From positions 4,821,501 to 4,885,500 of the forward strand of contig CM032124.1 of NCBI GenBank assembly GCA_018894105.1: a stretch of DNA of 64,000 nucleotides, given 5' to 3'. The DNA comes from Jacaranda mimosifolia (taxonomy: Eukaryota; Streptophyta; Magnoliopsida; Lamiales; Bignoniaceae). The notes below the pieces were generated by a model. It was not told the origin of the DNA and made no database searches. It was given only the letters and a program-made list of their open reading frames with translations. The translations under genes and the position numbers were made by a program. Shown here piece by piece: positions 33,425 through 45,318 of the stretch; position 1 is the first letter of the stretch; every line of letters starts with the position of its first letter.

Positions 33425-34420
33425 ATTTAAACTATTATTGATGACTAGTTTGAAAAGTGCCTTCATATAGTTGCCATTTTGCCTCTAGTTATATAATTTT
33501 GTTGTAGTAAGTTTTATCAATAATCAAATTAATAGACTTTTATTAATATTTTTTTAATATAAATAACTAAACAATTAGCCAAAAAATTATCTTATTTTAT
33601 TTTTTAGCCTCTTTTTCACAATATATATAGTGGAGAAAGTTTTCTCACCTACGGATATTGGAAGGCAAAAAGGTTCAATAAAGATTCTTTTAAAATATTC
33701 ACTTACTCTTATCTTTTTGTTTCAATTTGGTTAAAGTCAAAGAGATGGATTTTAGTTTGTGCTGCAAGTTTTTCAAGATTCTTTTCAACTCCTACAACGT
33801 TTTTTCACACAAATAAAGTGAAGTACCCCGACACATCTAATCTAATTGTTTTAGATCAATTATTTAATTGTGGAAATGGACTTAAATTTTGAGTTTTAAA
33901 AAAAATTAAAATAAGTAAAGATTAAATTAATTAATTTTAATTTTTATTGTTAATTAAAAATCAATTAATTTAATTTAATATATCTAAGTAATCAATTTTT
34001 TATTTAAGACCAATAAGAAAAATTAAATCCTTTTAAAAATTAATGAATGGTAATAAAAAAAATTAATCTGTTTTAATTAATATTAAATAATCTATTCTTT
34101 TGGAATATAAATTATTTAAATTAATTATTATAAGCATATAAATATACATAAGATATATATACAAGCTGGGGCCAATGGTTCCTATCCTCGCCCAACCCAA
34201 CCCAACTCAAATATCCGTCCATGATAGGAAGAAGTTGAGAAAAATAAAAATATGTATAATTATGTATAGCCTTTATAAAATTATTATGTGGTAGTAGTGA
34301 AAGGAAAGGGGAGAGAGGATAATGGGATAGTAGTTATTTTATATAAATATGAAAATTAAAAAAAGAAAGAAGAATATTTTAAAAAAAACACTTGAAAACA
34401 TATCGAAAAGGGATTTGCTC
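33425..34420. other. AT-rich intergenic DNA, no gene seen
   Basis: Short AT-rich words only. It lies at the right edge of the transposon pile, before the duplicated flank of the class B NLR. No element boundaries could be set. Confidence 0.5.
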
Positions 34421-34424
34421 TTTA

Positions 34425-35386
34425 TTAATAGTATAGATGATGAAATCATCAAATTTGCTCCCAAATTGGGGATTGCATGATATTTTAGGACTTCGATCAG
34501 TTTGATGATAATTTAATACTCTAATTAGGAAAAACATATAAATCAGTACAATAATAGCCAGAAAATCCAAGTCGTCAAGATAAACACTACACGGATAATT
34601 TTTTGCTGATGTGGCGATTTTTTTGCTAAACCACAGTACTTACCGGCCCCAGCTGGATTGCCAAATTTGCCTCGTAACTAGTAGATATTAACATTGCTAG
34701 GAATTTAATTAATTGAGATAACAATTTAGAGTCCAACCAAAAATTTCGTCAAAGTAGAACAATCATTACAAAAATTTAGGGCATCATCTATTTTTAATCT
34801 GTAATTAATATTAAAATGTTTAGCTTTATCTACAAAATTAGTCTAATCAAAATCAAAATATATGCTCTTATAACTAACCCTCTGTACAAGCAATTCATAG
34901 TTGATTATTATTTTTTTATTTAATTTTTTTTATAAATAATACATAACTAATCTATTGCGTCTCCAATGTTCAAGGCTATAAATTGATTATTAATAATATT
35001 TTTTATTGCTTATTGTCTAAAAAAAATTACATTTATTACGAAAATTTATAGCCATAATTATTTATAATTATAGTTACAAAATTAATTTCATAATAGATAC
35101 ATAATTTGTTCGTAGTGAATGATCGCCAGAAAATCCTTTTGATAGGCGTATGCGTATCTAGGTGTTGGTCCAAACAACCAGTAGTATTCATCTAGCATAC
35201 ATGTATTCATCCAGTATTCCTATTATTATACATACGTATATATATGAAATATATATTCTAAAAAGTCTTCCATAGACTCCCTCAACTCAAGAGAATTTCA
35301 AGGAGTCATCCGGTTGTCAAAAGTTCCACTCTCTCTCTCTCTCATACAGAAGCAAATTACATAGTCAATCTATCCATCCAAGATCA
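34425..35386 (+). promoter_or_regulatory. 5' flank and leader of class B NLR gene, duplicated at 52.3 kb
   Basis: Words such as TCAAATTTGCTC, AAATTGGGGATT, ATTTTAGGACTT and AATTGCCAAATTTGC are shared with 52.29 to 52.65 kb, and GCTTTATCTACAAAATTAG with 53.38 kb. A CT microsatellite at 35333..35343 lies in the presumed leader. Near the start codon CAATCTATCCATCCAAGATC resembles the leader of the class B gene at 63.3 kb, supporting a shared 5' UTR. Core promoter not resolved; TATATATGAAATATATATTC near 35238 is a possible TATA region. Confidence 0.55.
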
Positions 35387-38300
35387 ATGGCGGACGCAGC
35401 AGTAACATTCCTGCTGGAAAACGTCACACAGCTACTGAGATCTTATGTCGATCTGGTCGCTGGTGCGGAAAATGAGCTGGAACAGCTGAAAAATGAACTT
35501 GGTTTATTAAAGGCCTTTCTTCAGGAGGCGGCCAATAAGCCGAAGAAGGAGGAACCCTTGAGAGAATGGGAGAGGCAGATCAGGGAAGTAGTTTATGATG
35601 CCGAGGACACCATCGACTCTTGTTTGACCCAGGCCTTAGCAGAAAAGGGCAAGCGTAGGACGCGTCTCCTTGGCGGTACAAAGCGTGTCAACCTGGCGAA
35701 GCAAGTTAAGTCCGTTCGAGTAGATAAGGTGATACCCATGTTCGATAAGGCCAAGATGGACTTCGCCAATATGGGCGAAGGATCTACCAAAAGAGTGCAA
35801 GATTCTTCCACCAAAGATAAAAAGGTAAAACATATATACATTATTACTTCCTATTAATAAATCTTAATTACCATTATTTATATAAGCTAATGTTCAATTA
35901 GATGGAATATTGGTTAATTTGGTTTTTCCAAAATGTTATATCCTATAATGAAGCTTATGCTTCTATTATATTATGATTTGGTGGATTTCTATTATTGTGA
36001 TACTCTGTAACTTACCCTTTATCTTTTCTCCATAGTAAGTATCTATACTATTATAGAAAGAAAGTTTTTTGTCTTTGAAATAAACTTATGAGACCAAACT
36101 TCAAGAGCATTTACATGTCCAAATTAATAATCACGATATTCAAAAACTTGTCCTATATATCAAGTGTAAGCTAAATATTTAATTTGATTACTTTGAATTT
36201 TTTTTCTTTGTTAACTATGTAAATTATAAAAATATATTAATATATTTTAGATATATATATATATATGTTAATTTTTAGTATAATGAATGTTAAAATATAT
36301 AAAAATAATATGATTAATTAAAAATATTTTATTTGTGTGACGACTACGTGCAAATGACTATTACTGAATGTACACCATTAGATCGAGGACAACATACTTG
36401 AGTACCATTAAAAATAGTTAAAAATCATATTTATCAATGCTTAGCATATGTATGAAATTACTCGATCTTCTCATGATAGTGACGTATTGTAAGTACAATG
36501 AATATAATAGTACTTTCGGAACTCGTATTCAGAATAACATTTCCATAAAACTTTTACTAATTTTTTACCATTTTATTATGATCGTTAATTTAAATAATTG
36601 TACCTTTTATTATAATTAAATTATTATTTAGGCCCTAAATTTTCAATAGTTGCAATGCTTTAAATACTTTATTTTATCATTTGTGCTGATTGATTTGTTT
36701 TTTCATCTATTCCTGTTGATATTTAATATCAAAAATTTATTCGATTAAATATATAACCATTTAATGGTTTTAAAGAAATCACATATCTTATTAGGCATAT
36801 GTGAAGTGAATCAAATGACCAATAGTTGGATATTTTATTTAGAAAATGACTAGAGTTTTGTTAAAATAACTGCTTAAAATTGAATTTATGAAAAGCATTA
36901 TTTTAATTTAATTTAGAAAAATAATTTTTTTTTAAATGGAACATGCGTACCTTTTACAAGTTACAACAAATGTACTTGGTTGAATTTGAAAATATTACTC
37001 CATGTAGGTTTCCAAGTCATATAATTAAGCGAGAAAGAAGAAATAGATAACATAAAGTATATATTTGATAGATCAACACTTTGTATTTCTTCTATTTTGT
37101 TCTCTTGTTATTGTTATTAGTTTGTGTTAATCAATATTGGTGAAATTGTTTCTAATCTTATCTTTTGTGACGAATTTTTCCGTAGGTTCAGTCATTCAGG
37201 CGAGATAAAGTAGTAGGTTTTGAAGATGAAGAAGAGACTTTGACTGGCTATCTCAAGGAACAAAGAGATGAACTTGATGTTATTTCCATCATTGGTATGC
37301 CTGGCCTGGGGAAGACAACACTGGCATGGAAGATTTATCAAAATCAGGATATCCAATATGCATTTCCCATTCGGATTTGGATTTATGTTTCTCAAGATTT
37401 CAAACCGAGGGACGTGTTTCTAAGCATTCTGAAAGGATTCACCAAGCAAGACATGTCTAGCATGACTGATGACGATTTAATCCTGACAGTTCGTGCGTTC
37501 CTGGAGAAGGAAAATTTCTTGTTAGTCCTGGATGATTTATGGAGCGTTGACGCCTGGAATCAAATCAAAAATGTGTTGCCAATGAGCAATAGGAGGGGTA
37601 AAGTCCTCATAACCAGTCGTCATAAAAAAGTTGGTGGGCATGCTAATGTTACTAGAGAACCCCACATGCTGCGTTTCCTAACTAAAGAAGAGAGTTGGAA
37701 ACTCCTCCAGTTAGAAGCATTTCAGAAGGTGGATGGCTGCCCTGAAGAGTTGAAAGGGATCGGGAACTATATAGCCGAGCAATGTGATGGACTGCCACTT
37801 GCACTAGTGGTGATAGGAGGCATTCTTGTGGACAAAGGTCCGATTAAAAGAGAATGGGAAAAGGTGTCTGAAAACGTGAATATGCATGTTAGAAATGATG
37901 AGACGTATCGCCCATCAGATGTCGTGGCACTGAGTTACAATGAATTGTCTAGCATCTTGAGAGACTGCTTACTTTACATGGGGGTGTTTCCGGAAGACTA
38001 TGAGATCCGGGCTTCAACACTGACCCGCTTGTGGATTGCTGAAGGATTCGTACAACATAAGGAGGGAGAGAGCCTGGAGGAAACAGCGGAGGAGATTTTG
38101 AAGGAGCTTGTCAACAGGAATTTAGTCATGGTTGAGAAAACAAGTCCCAACGGCAAAGTTAAAACATGCCGTGTTCATGATGTCATACGTGAATTCTGCA
38201 AATCTAGAGCTGCAATCGGCGACCAGAATTTGTTCAAAGAGATAAAGAAATCCGAAGAAGGAGTTTTTGATCCCCCAGCTTCCGACATACATAAGTGCCG

Positions 38301-39384
38301 TCGTCTTTCTATCCATTCCCATCTCTCTGAGTTCCTCTCCGACTTCCTCCCTGGAAAAATAAAAGGCCCACGTGTCCGTTCTTTTTTCTGTTTCAATAAG
38401 GACCCCTTCCCCTTGGATCCAAAGTACCTTTCAACTATCCCTGAAACCTTCATTTTGCTCAGGGTTCTGGATTCCAAGTCTTTCAAATTCAATCAATTCC
38501 CCCCGAAGGTTATAAAACTAATTCATTTGAGGTACCTCACTTTGTCTTGTGACAATCTCAGTATTCTCCCTGAAACCGTTTCTGAGCTGTGGAACCTGCA
38601 AACTCTTGTGGTTGACACCAAGGTGCGTATCCTGGAAATCAAAGCAAGCATATGGAAGATGATTCAGCTGAGGCATCTAAAGACGAAAGCAGCGATTATT
38701 CTGGCCGTACAAGCAGAAGGTGAAGCTGGTAAAAACCTTCAAACACTTAGTAGACTGTCACCTGAATATTGCACTCCAGATGTGTTAACAAGGGTCCGTA
38801 ACCTAAAGCAACTGGGGATCCGTGGGAACTTAGCCATTCTTTTGGATGGCAAGTTCTTGGGACCATTGGGTCATCTTGAAACCTTGAAGATGAAACATGA
38901 TTTGTCTTCTGGATCACCATCTGAAAACCCGCTGCCTGGCCTTCCTCCTACCAACTGTTTCCCCACAAGTATCAAGAATCTGACCTTATCAGCTACATAT
39001 TTGGATTGGAAGCATATGTCTACATTGGGAATGATTGGAACTCTAGAGGTGCTCAAGTTGAAAGACAAAGCATTCAGGGGAAAGTCCTGGAAGGCTGTTG
39101 GGGATGGATTTCCTTGTCTCCAATTCTTGCTTATCGAAGAAACAGATTTAGTTTTCTGGGAAGCCCCAAACGAACATTTTCCTACTCTTGCTTGTCTTGT
39201 GCTTAGAAACTGTGAAAAACTCAGTCAGATTCCACTGAGCTTGTCGAAAAGCCTTCAGACATTAGACATAGACAAGTGCAAATCCGCCGTTGAGTCTGCC
39301 AGGGACATTGAAAAGGAAAAGAAACTGATACCAGGACAAAAAGGGCGGGGTGGATTCAAGCTCAAAATTGGCCCTGGAATTTAG
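35387..39384 (+). CDS. CC-NB-ARC-LRR immune receptor, RPP13-like (class B), two coding exons
   Basis: Intracellular NLR of 878 aa. Exon 1 is 35387..35824 (146 codons) and exon 2 is 37186..39384; the join is phase 0 at AAG|GTAAAA and TCCGTAG|GTT, giving DKKVQSFRRDK. The N-terminal coiled coil starts MADAAVTFLLENVTQLL (MADA-like) with an EDVID-type patch AEDTID. NB-ARC: P-loop GMPGLGKTT at 183-191, kinase-2 FLLVLDDLW at 257-265, GLPL within 346-351, RNBS-D LLYMGVFPEDYEI, and a normal VHD at 476-478. LRRs follow to LKIGPGI. All switch motifs look intact. It is closest in the window to the minus-strand gene at 59728..63300, sharing exon structure, leader and 3' UTR. Pathogen specificity is unknown. 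Confidence 0.94.
35825..37185 (+). other. Phase-0 intron of class B NLR
   Basis: 1361 bp, GT at 35825 and AG at 37184-37185, AT-rich with no reading frame of note. It sits between the coiled-coil exon and the NB-ARC exon, the same place as the 891-bp intron of the minus-strand paralogue. Confidence 0.85.
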
Positions 39385-39400
39385 TGACCATCTGCTGCAG

Positions 39401-39476
39401 GTAATACTATGTTTGCTTCTTCACATTTTCGTTCACATAGGATTTAATTGTCATTCCAAATTGATCATTCGTGCAG
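39401..39476 (+). other. 3'-UTR intron of class B NLR
   Basis: A 76-bp intron 16 nt after the stop codon: CTGCTGCAG|GTAATACT to CATTCGTGCAG|GCATG. The interior (CATAGGATTT..TTGTCATTC) and the downstream exon (CCTGTCGGCCC, GAATAACTGC, TTTCGTTCA) are conserved in the minus-strand paralogue. Confidence 0.7.
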
Positions 39477-39639
39477 GCATGTAACACAAATGTCACTGCA
39501 AATGAAGTAAAAACAACTGATATCTGATGAATGCAGTCTCCTTCGCCTGTCTGTCTGTCGGCCCTATCTGGTCTTGGTTGCTCGAATAACTGCATTACTT
39601 CTTTTCGTTCAGGATATGTAACTTCAAAATGTTTCCATT

Positions 39640-41199
39640 TTTCTCCTATATGTATTGTGTGTTTGACCTGTGAGTTTGTTTCATGGTATCGAAGAATTAA
39701 ACTACTGTTCGAATTAATAATGACAGTTTTTGATGTTCCTCGTGTATTAGCTTGGAAAATCCCATTGATGCAAAGTCATCATATGCTTTGTGTTTTGTTT
39801 TCCAATAAACTTAGTATTAGGATTTAAGCCTCTGTCATGAAAATCTCGTGGGAGTTTTATGGCTTATATTGTTGGATGCATATGTAATTGATTGATAAGT
39901 TAGGAATTCTGCCAATCTCATGGCTTATGTAGTTCCAAAACTTACTCAAATATTAAAGAGATCAAATTTACAAAATTATATTTCTCAAGAAATCGTGTAC
40001 TTGGTTTAAAATTTTAAATTTCACAATTAACAACCTTTCGGAAAAGGAAAAAAAAAACAAAAACAATCTTTCAAAAAATTTATAAATTAATATATTTGGA
40101 CGAAATCTATACTGAAATTTTGAATAATTATGTGAAAAAAAAAATCTCTACTAATTAAAGAACACAACCATTAAGGGTGAAAAGTATTTCTTAAAGATGT
40201 TGGAAAGGTAGATAGATTCGGAAATATATAAAATCAAGAGTTTTGAGAATGCTAAATATAATAGGTAAAGCTTGTAGATATGAAAACTCTTTAAAAATTA
40301 AAAAATATTTTGTCTAAAATTGTAAGAGCACTTAGCTCAGTGCAAAAATATTAACTTCTCTAGTTTTTCTTTAAAGCTATATTATGATTTTCCCTGTAGA
40401 AAAAGTAGTATGGGCATAAAGTGATAGTTTTTCATATATTTATGTTGCAATATTAATTCTTCCTTTCTTTTCCTAAAACTATATGCATGTGATTAATTAT
40501 ATTCATGTAACTTGTAACACCCTAGATGTTTCTGTGAAACATTTTAGTAATAGATCTAATAATATATATTCCAATCAAAACTGTTATTAATTAATTATAC
40601 CTTATAAATATATTTTTGTTATTTAGTTTATTTTAGAATTATATGGATTTCATTAAGGTTAAGTCTCAATTCCATGGGATCTAAATGTCTAAATACATAA
40701 TTATTAATAGTGAACTTCGATCTTTTGAGAAAAAATAGATACATACGATGTTAGATGTCAGGATTAATTGGTCAATTTAGTTGGTTTTGATTCTTCATGG
40801 AAACTTTTAATTGCTCTTCTTCTGGAATTTAAGCATACAATTTACTTGGAATTGGATCAATTGAGGGAATAGAACAAAAATATTAAATGTTAAAAATGAG
40901 TTCAGGATCTTACTTTAGGTACTTAGCTTAATTTTTTTGGCAATTTTGAAGGCTTTGACTTTTGATCTTAATATAGCTTAGAGGCAATTGAAGATTAGAG
41001 TTTATCTCTTTATAGTATTTGTTGATAGGATACTAATTACTTGATGGAAGCTTCATTGATTGAATTTCAAGTTAATGATGAAGCTAGCTACTAAGGGTAT
41101 CAACTCATGACTACACAAGTTGGAGTTATGAATTAGTCCTCATTGAAGGTTATTGACTTGACATATTAGTAGGCCATAGTTTACATCAATCCTTTTTAT
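39640..41199. other. Intergenic DNA, no gene seen
   Basis: 3' flank of the class B gene, then AT-rich sequence. TGTAACACCCTAGATG near 40509 resembles the start of a gypsy-type LTR. The stretch from there to about 43.44 kb could be one decayed long LTR into which the hAT-like element at 41208 inserted, but no right end was found. Confidence 0.4.
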
Positions 41200-41207
41200 G
41201 TTAAATG

Positions 41208-41760
41208 TAGGGGTGTAAACGAGTTGAGCTCGAGCCCAGCTTTTTGAGCTCGAGCTCGATGAGCCTGCTCTTAAGGGCTCGAGCTCAAAAATACTGAGCT
41301 CGAGTCGGCTCACCAGAAAATTTTAAATTGAATAAAAATATTAAATTATTAATATATCATAATTATTTCATAATAATTAATAAAATAATTAAAATTATTA
41401 TTATAAATTAAATATATATTAATTAATAATAATTACTATAATGATTTAAATTATAATATATTATAATTATTGATAAAATATTAAATTATTAATATATTAT
41501 AATTATTTAATCATATATATATTTAAAATTAGAAAAAGAAAGTAAATTATTAATATATATTAATTATTTAATTAATATATAAAAATATTTAGAAAAAGAA
41601 AAAAGCTCATGAGCCGGCTCATGAGCTTTCGAACAACCACAGAAGAGCTCGAGCTCGGCTCATGTTAAAGCTTGAGCTCGAAAAACTTGAGCTTGAGTCG
41701 AGCTATAATCGAGCCCGCTCATGAAACTCATGAGCCGGCTCGACTCATCTTACACTCCTA
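41208..41760. mobile_element. hAT-like miniature element, 553 bp
   Basis: Terminal inverted repeats TAGGGGTGTAAACGAG and, from the right, TAGGAGTGTAAGATGAG. 8-bp target duplications GTTAAATG (41200..41207) and GTTAAATA (41761..41768) match at 7 of 8. Subterminal regions are dense with GAGCTCGAGCTC and GAGCCGGCTC, so each end can fold on itself. No coding capacity. Confidence 0.8.
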
Positions 41761-41768
41761 GTTAAATA

Positions 41769-43459
41769 GCATTGAAAGTGGACAAAATATGTCCAGAAGA
41801 TTGCATTTTTTGGGTGATTAACAATATGATATAACCTTGATTTTCTCTTATAGTAGTGAAGCAAAGTTTAATCTTATGGTCTATGCGAATTAGTTGTTTA
41901 GGATAGTAATAAAGTTGATATTATAGATTCGTCGAAGGATTAGTGTGCAAAAACTATTTAATGTACTTCAATAGTTATAATTAAGCTCATATCTTGTAAA
42001 AGACCACAAATTACAATTGTGTTTTTATAGATTTAGGTGTAATACATTACTCAGCTGTTTAATTCTTTTCAAGTTATGATTAAACCCATAACTACTATAA
42101 AGAATAAGTCTACAAATCATAACAATGTATTTATCGGTTTATGTCTATGATTATTAAATTAAAGATAACAAAATTGATTTATTTTTATTTTTATTTTCGT
42201 TATGTATGGGAGCATCTTTATGGATGTCTTCCCATCATTTTAAAACACAATCTAAATAATATTTTGACTCTCACTAGTTATTTGGAACCCCATTGCTTCT
42301 ACTGCCATCTTTTCATACAAAAATTCTCTAAATAATTTAAGTTCCTTCACAAAATTCACCCTAGGCAAGAAAGATCACAAAGGGAAAGTTGAAAAGTCTA
42401 AGGATCAATCGATTCGTGTTCTTGAGGAGGTATTCAGACCTTTAATTAATTATACTGTAGTATATTTTGATTTGCCTAAATATATTTGGGGTCCTAAATT
42501 ATCATGATTTATTTGTGCATAGAATATTTAGGTAATTCAGACGAACCCGTTAATTAAGCAAAAGGAAATCTAAGATGAGTATGTAGTTTTTGCCTTCTAT
42601 TTTTTTTAAATGTTTTATTTGAATAAAATCATAAGTTTTCTATTTAAATGATTTCTCTACATAAAAAGAAGATTTGAGCATGCTATGTTAACATTTTCTG
42701 ATAAATAAAGTCAGTAATTTTCTTCTTGTTATGTCTTTTTGTAAAATGTTCTTCAAAAGAAAAGGGGGGAAACTTACATGTTTCTAAGTGATTTTCCTTT
42801 CCTTCTTTTTTGTTTTTCAAATAGTTTTCTAAATAAGATCATGTTAAAAAAATTTGTTATATAAAATTTTGTTTGTGATTTTTTAATAAATTATTTCTTG
42901 TTAAAAGAAAATAATTAACGACTATACTTTGAATGATTGGAAAACAATCAATAGGAATTAATAAATTATGAAATCATGCTACTGAGTTACATTACAGTAG
43001 TAAAATCCCTAAATCTACTTTATGGGGTTGTAGTTAAAACCCATCTACATGTAATTAATAGTAATATATAAATCTACTTAATGGGGTTGTAATTAAGGTC
43101 CTCCTATGGTAGTAATAATAATCTCTGAACTCATGTAATGAAGTTATAATTAAGGCCCTTAGGTAATATGATGTTTGAACCCACTGAAAGGGATTGTAGT
43201 TAAAATCTCTTAAGGATAATATTATTAGTAGCCTCCAGACCCACTTATGTATAAATTATTAATAGCCTCTCAAGGGATATATCCCATTTGGGATTTGGTT
43301 AATTATCTCCTCTCTAGGGCTGTTGTTACTCTTCTTTGGAAGTTGGTTTTTTACCGCTTTGAGTATTTTACGTACTTTTATTAATTCACTGTCAAATTAT
43401 TCGTGCCCATATTGTAGAAACTTTAACTTTAATTAATTCGATAGGTTTTAAATCCTTAG
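41769..43459. other. Intergenic DNA with degenerate repeats, no gene seen
   Basis: Contains the tandem words at 43.01 to 43.27 kb and a short purine-rich stretch at 42345 to 42430 (GGCAAGAAAGATCACAAAGG) whose reading frame is too short to call an exon. May be the right half of a decayed LTR. Confidence 0.4.
43010..43275 (+). repeat. Diverged tandem repeat, about 60-bp unit
   Basis: AAATCTACTT-ATGGGGTTGTAGTTAA recurs in weakening form near 43012, 43073, 43130, 43180 and 43236, each followed by a GGTCCTCCTA- or GGCCCTTAGG-like word. Spacing is 50 to 61 bp. Confidence 0.65.
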
Positions 43460-43468
43460 TAAAAATTT

Positions 43469-44471
43469 GATAAAATTATATTTTTGGTTCTATAATTTTA
43501 ATAAATTTAATTTTTGATTCTATAAATTATAAATTATAATTTTAATCTTATAAATATTGAAAAATTATTATTTTTAATTTTTCTCTTGGTGAAAATGGAT
43601 AAACTTGTCGAAAAGCTGACATGGCCATTGGGAGTGCGCCAATTTGAACTTTTTGCCATGTTGACAAAATCAACTAACATATTTTTTAATACATACATAT
43701 ATTATGCGCACACATACACATATATATACATATATTTATATACATGTATACACATATATCCCTGTTCCCCGGCATCCCGCCATCCCCCACATCTACAGCT
43801 GGACCGCCCCTTCCCCAAAGCACCCGAGTTGCCGTTGGCCATGGCAGCCATAAAGTAGGCAATCGCTAGCCTCCTGGACAGGCTAGCCATCGCCAGCCGA
43901 CTTGGCTTGGCAACCTGGCAGCTTGGCTAGGCAGCTGCCATGGGATGGGATGGATGGGGGATTTCCATTTTTTCCTTTTTTCTTGTTTATTTTTTTTATT
44001 TTTAGTTATCTATTTCTTAATTTATATATATAAATTTAATTAAATTATTTTAGTTGTCTAAGATAAAATTATGTTGTTATATGGTGGATTATTTTTTTTA
44101 ATTTCTTAATTAGAAAATAATTATAAATTATATATAAATGTATGTGAATATTTAATAAATATGTAAATATAAAACATATTATAAATTTAAAAGCCATGTG
44201 CCACTTAAGCAATAAAAAGACAAACTAAGCCAACTAGCCTTGTCGCTTAAACATGTTAGCTAACTTTTTTTTGCCAACATGACAAAAACCCCTAAATGGC
44301 ACACTCTAATCGTGCCACATCAACTTTTTCAGCAACTTTTTGGATTTTCAGTGAAAACAAGACTAAAAATGACTATTTTTGAATATCTATAGAACTAAAA
44401 TTTTAATTTTACAATTTATAGAACCAAAAGACAAATAGGATAAAGTTGTAGAAAAAAAATGCAATTTTACC
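43469..44471. mobile_element. Second, older Mutator-like long-TIR element
   Basis: Left end GATAAAATTATATTTTTGG; the right end in reverse complement is GGTAAAATTGCATTTTTTT. Both arms carry TCTATAAATTGTAA- and TATAAATATTGAAAAAT-like words that align with the arms of the element at 18024..20258 (for example GATGTGGCACG against TGTGACGTGGCACACC). A GC-rich core lies in the middle. Candidate 9-bp duplications GTAAAAATT (43459..43467) and GTAAAAGCT (44472..44480) match at 7 of 9, so the ends may be off by one. No transposase. Confidence 0.65.
43765..43955. repeat. GC-rich core of the second Mutator-like element
   Basis: About 190 bp with CCGTTGGCCATGGCAGCC, GACAGGCTAGCCATCG and GGCAGCTTGGCTAGGCAGCT, bounded by a TATACATATATA tract on the left. 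Same texture as the cores at 18.95, 14.56 and 1.42 kb. Confidence 0.65.
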
Positions 44472-44481
44472 GTAAAAGCTT

Positions 44482-45218
44482 AGACAGTGAATATAATTAT
44501 TTATTGAACCCTTATACAATATTGTGTTTTTGACTTGTATTTCACAATTATTTATTGTTCTTACATCGGCTGGAAGTTCCACTGCTTTTCTTGAATCCAG
44601 TCGCAGTTGGTTTGAAATCAATTCATGTCACTTATAATATAGACTTACTATTTTCATCCAAAACAAAGTCTTTAGTAAACTATTCCACTACATAAAATTT
44701 TCAGACGTCCTAATTAATTCATTCTCTTGTTAGGCATAATCTCACTCAGTTTCAGTTGTCTCTTTAATTTCCTAGACAAATGTATATTAGCAAGGGTATC
44801 TTGTTCATGGAAATTTCCAAATATAGCTCGAGTAGTGTAGGATAAAAACCATAATAACTAAAACTCAATTATGCAGCCAAGACAGAGATGATGTAAAAAA
44901 CAAAGCACCTTCATTCTATCAATACTATTCTTGAAATTCAAGCAATATAAGGCCTGATATATATAACAAGTTGAAAGATGCATGAGAATTCCATGAAACC
45001 CCTGATTTACAATAAGAAAACACTCAAAAGGATAAGTGTCCTCAAGGAAAGGGAGGTAAACACAGTCCAATGCAACATCTCATGAACATCAATATCAAAT
45101 TGTAACAAAATCAAGAAACAATCAAATTCAGACAGCAATATGTTATTTCCTGCCCCTTCCAACTCAACTCAGAATAGAACTTCCCAATCATGACAAGCAC
45201 ATTTTCCTTTTCGCCAAT
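44482..45218 (-). other. 3' flank of the class A NLR on the minus strand
   Basis: The part nearest 45218 is presumably the second 3'-UTR exon of the NLR at 45319..47976. No other gene or element is seen. Confidence 0.45.
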
Positions 45219-45300
45219 CTGCAATACAAACAAGGAAAACCAGAGTAAATTATATATATATATATATATATATAAAGCACTAAACTGACATCTTTATTAC
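45219..45300 (-). other. 3'-UTR intron of class A NLR
   Basis: Minus strand: donor TTGAAG|GTAATAAAG 18 nt after the stop codon, acceptor TTGTATTGCAG|ATTGG; 82 bp. It includes a TA microsatellite (45254..45276). It is in the same relative place as the introns after the two class B genes. Confidence 0.6.
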
Positions 45301-45318
45301 CTTCAAGAGGTGAAGAAT

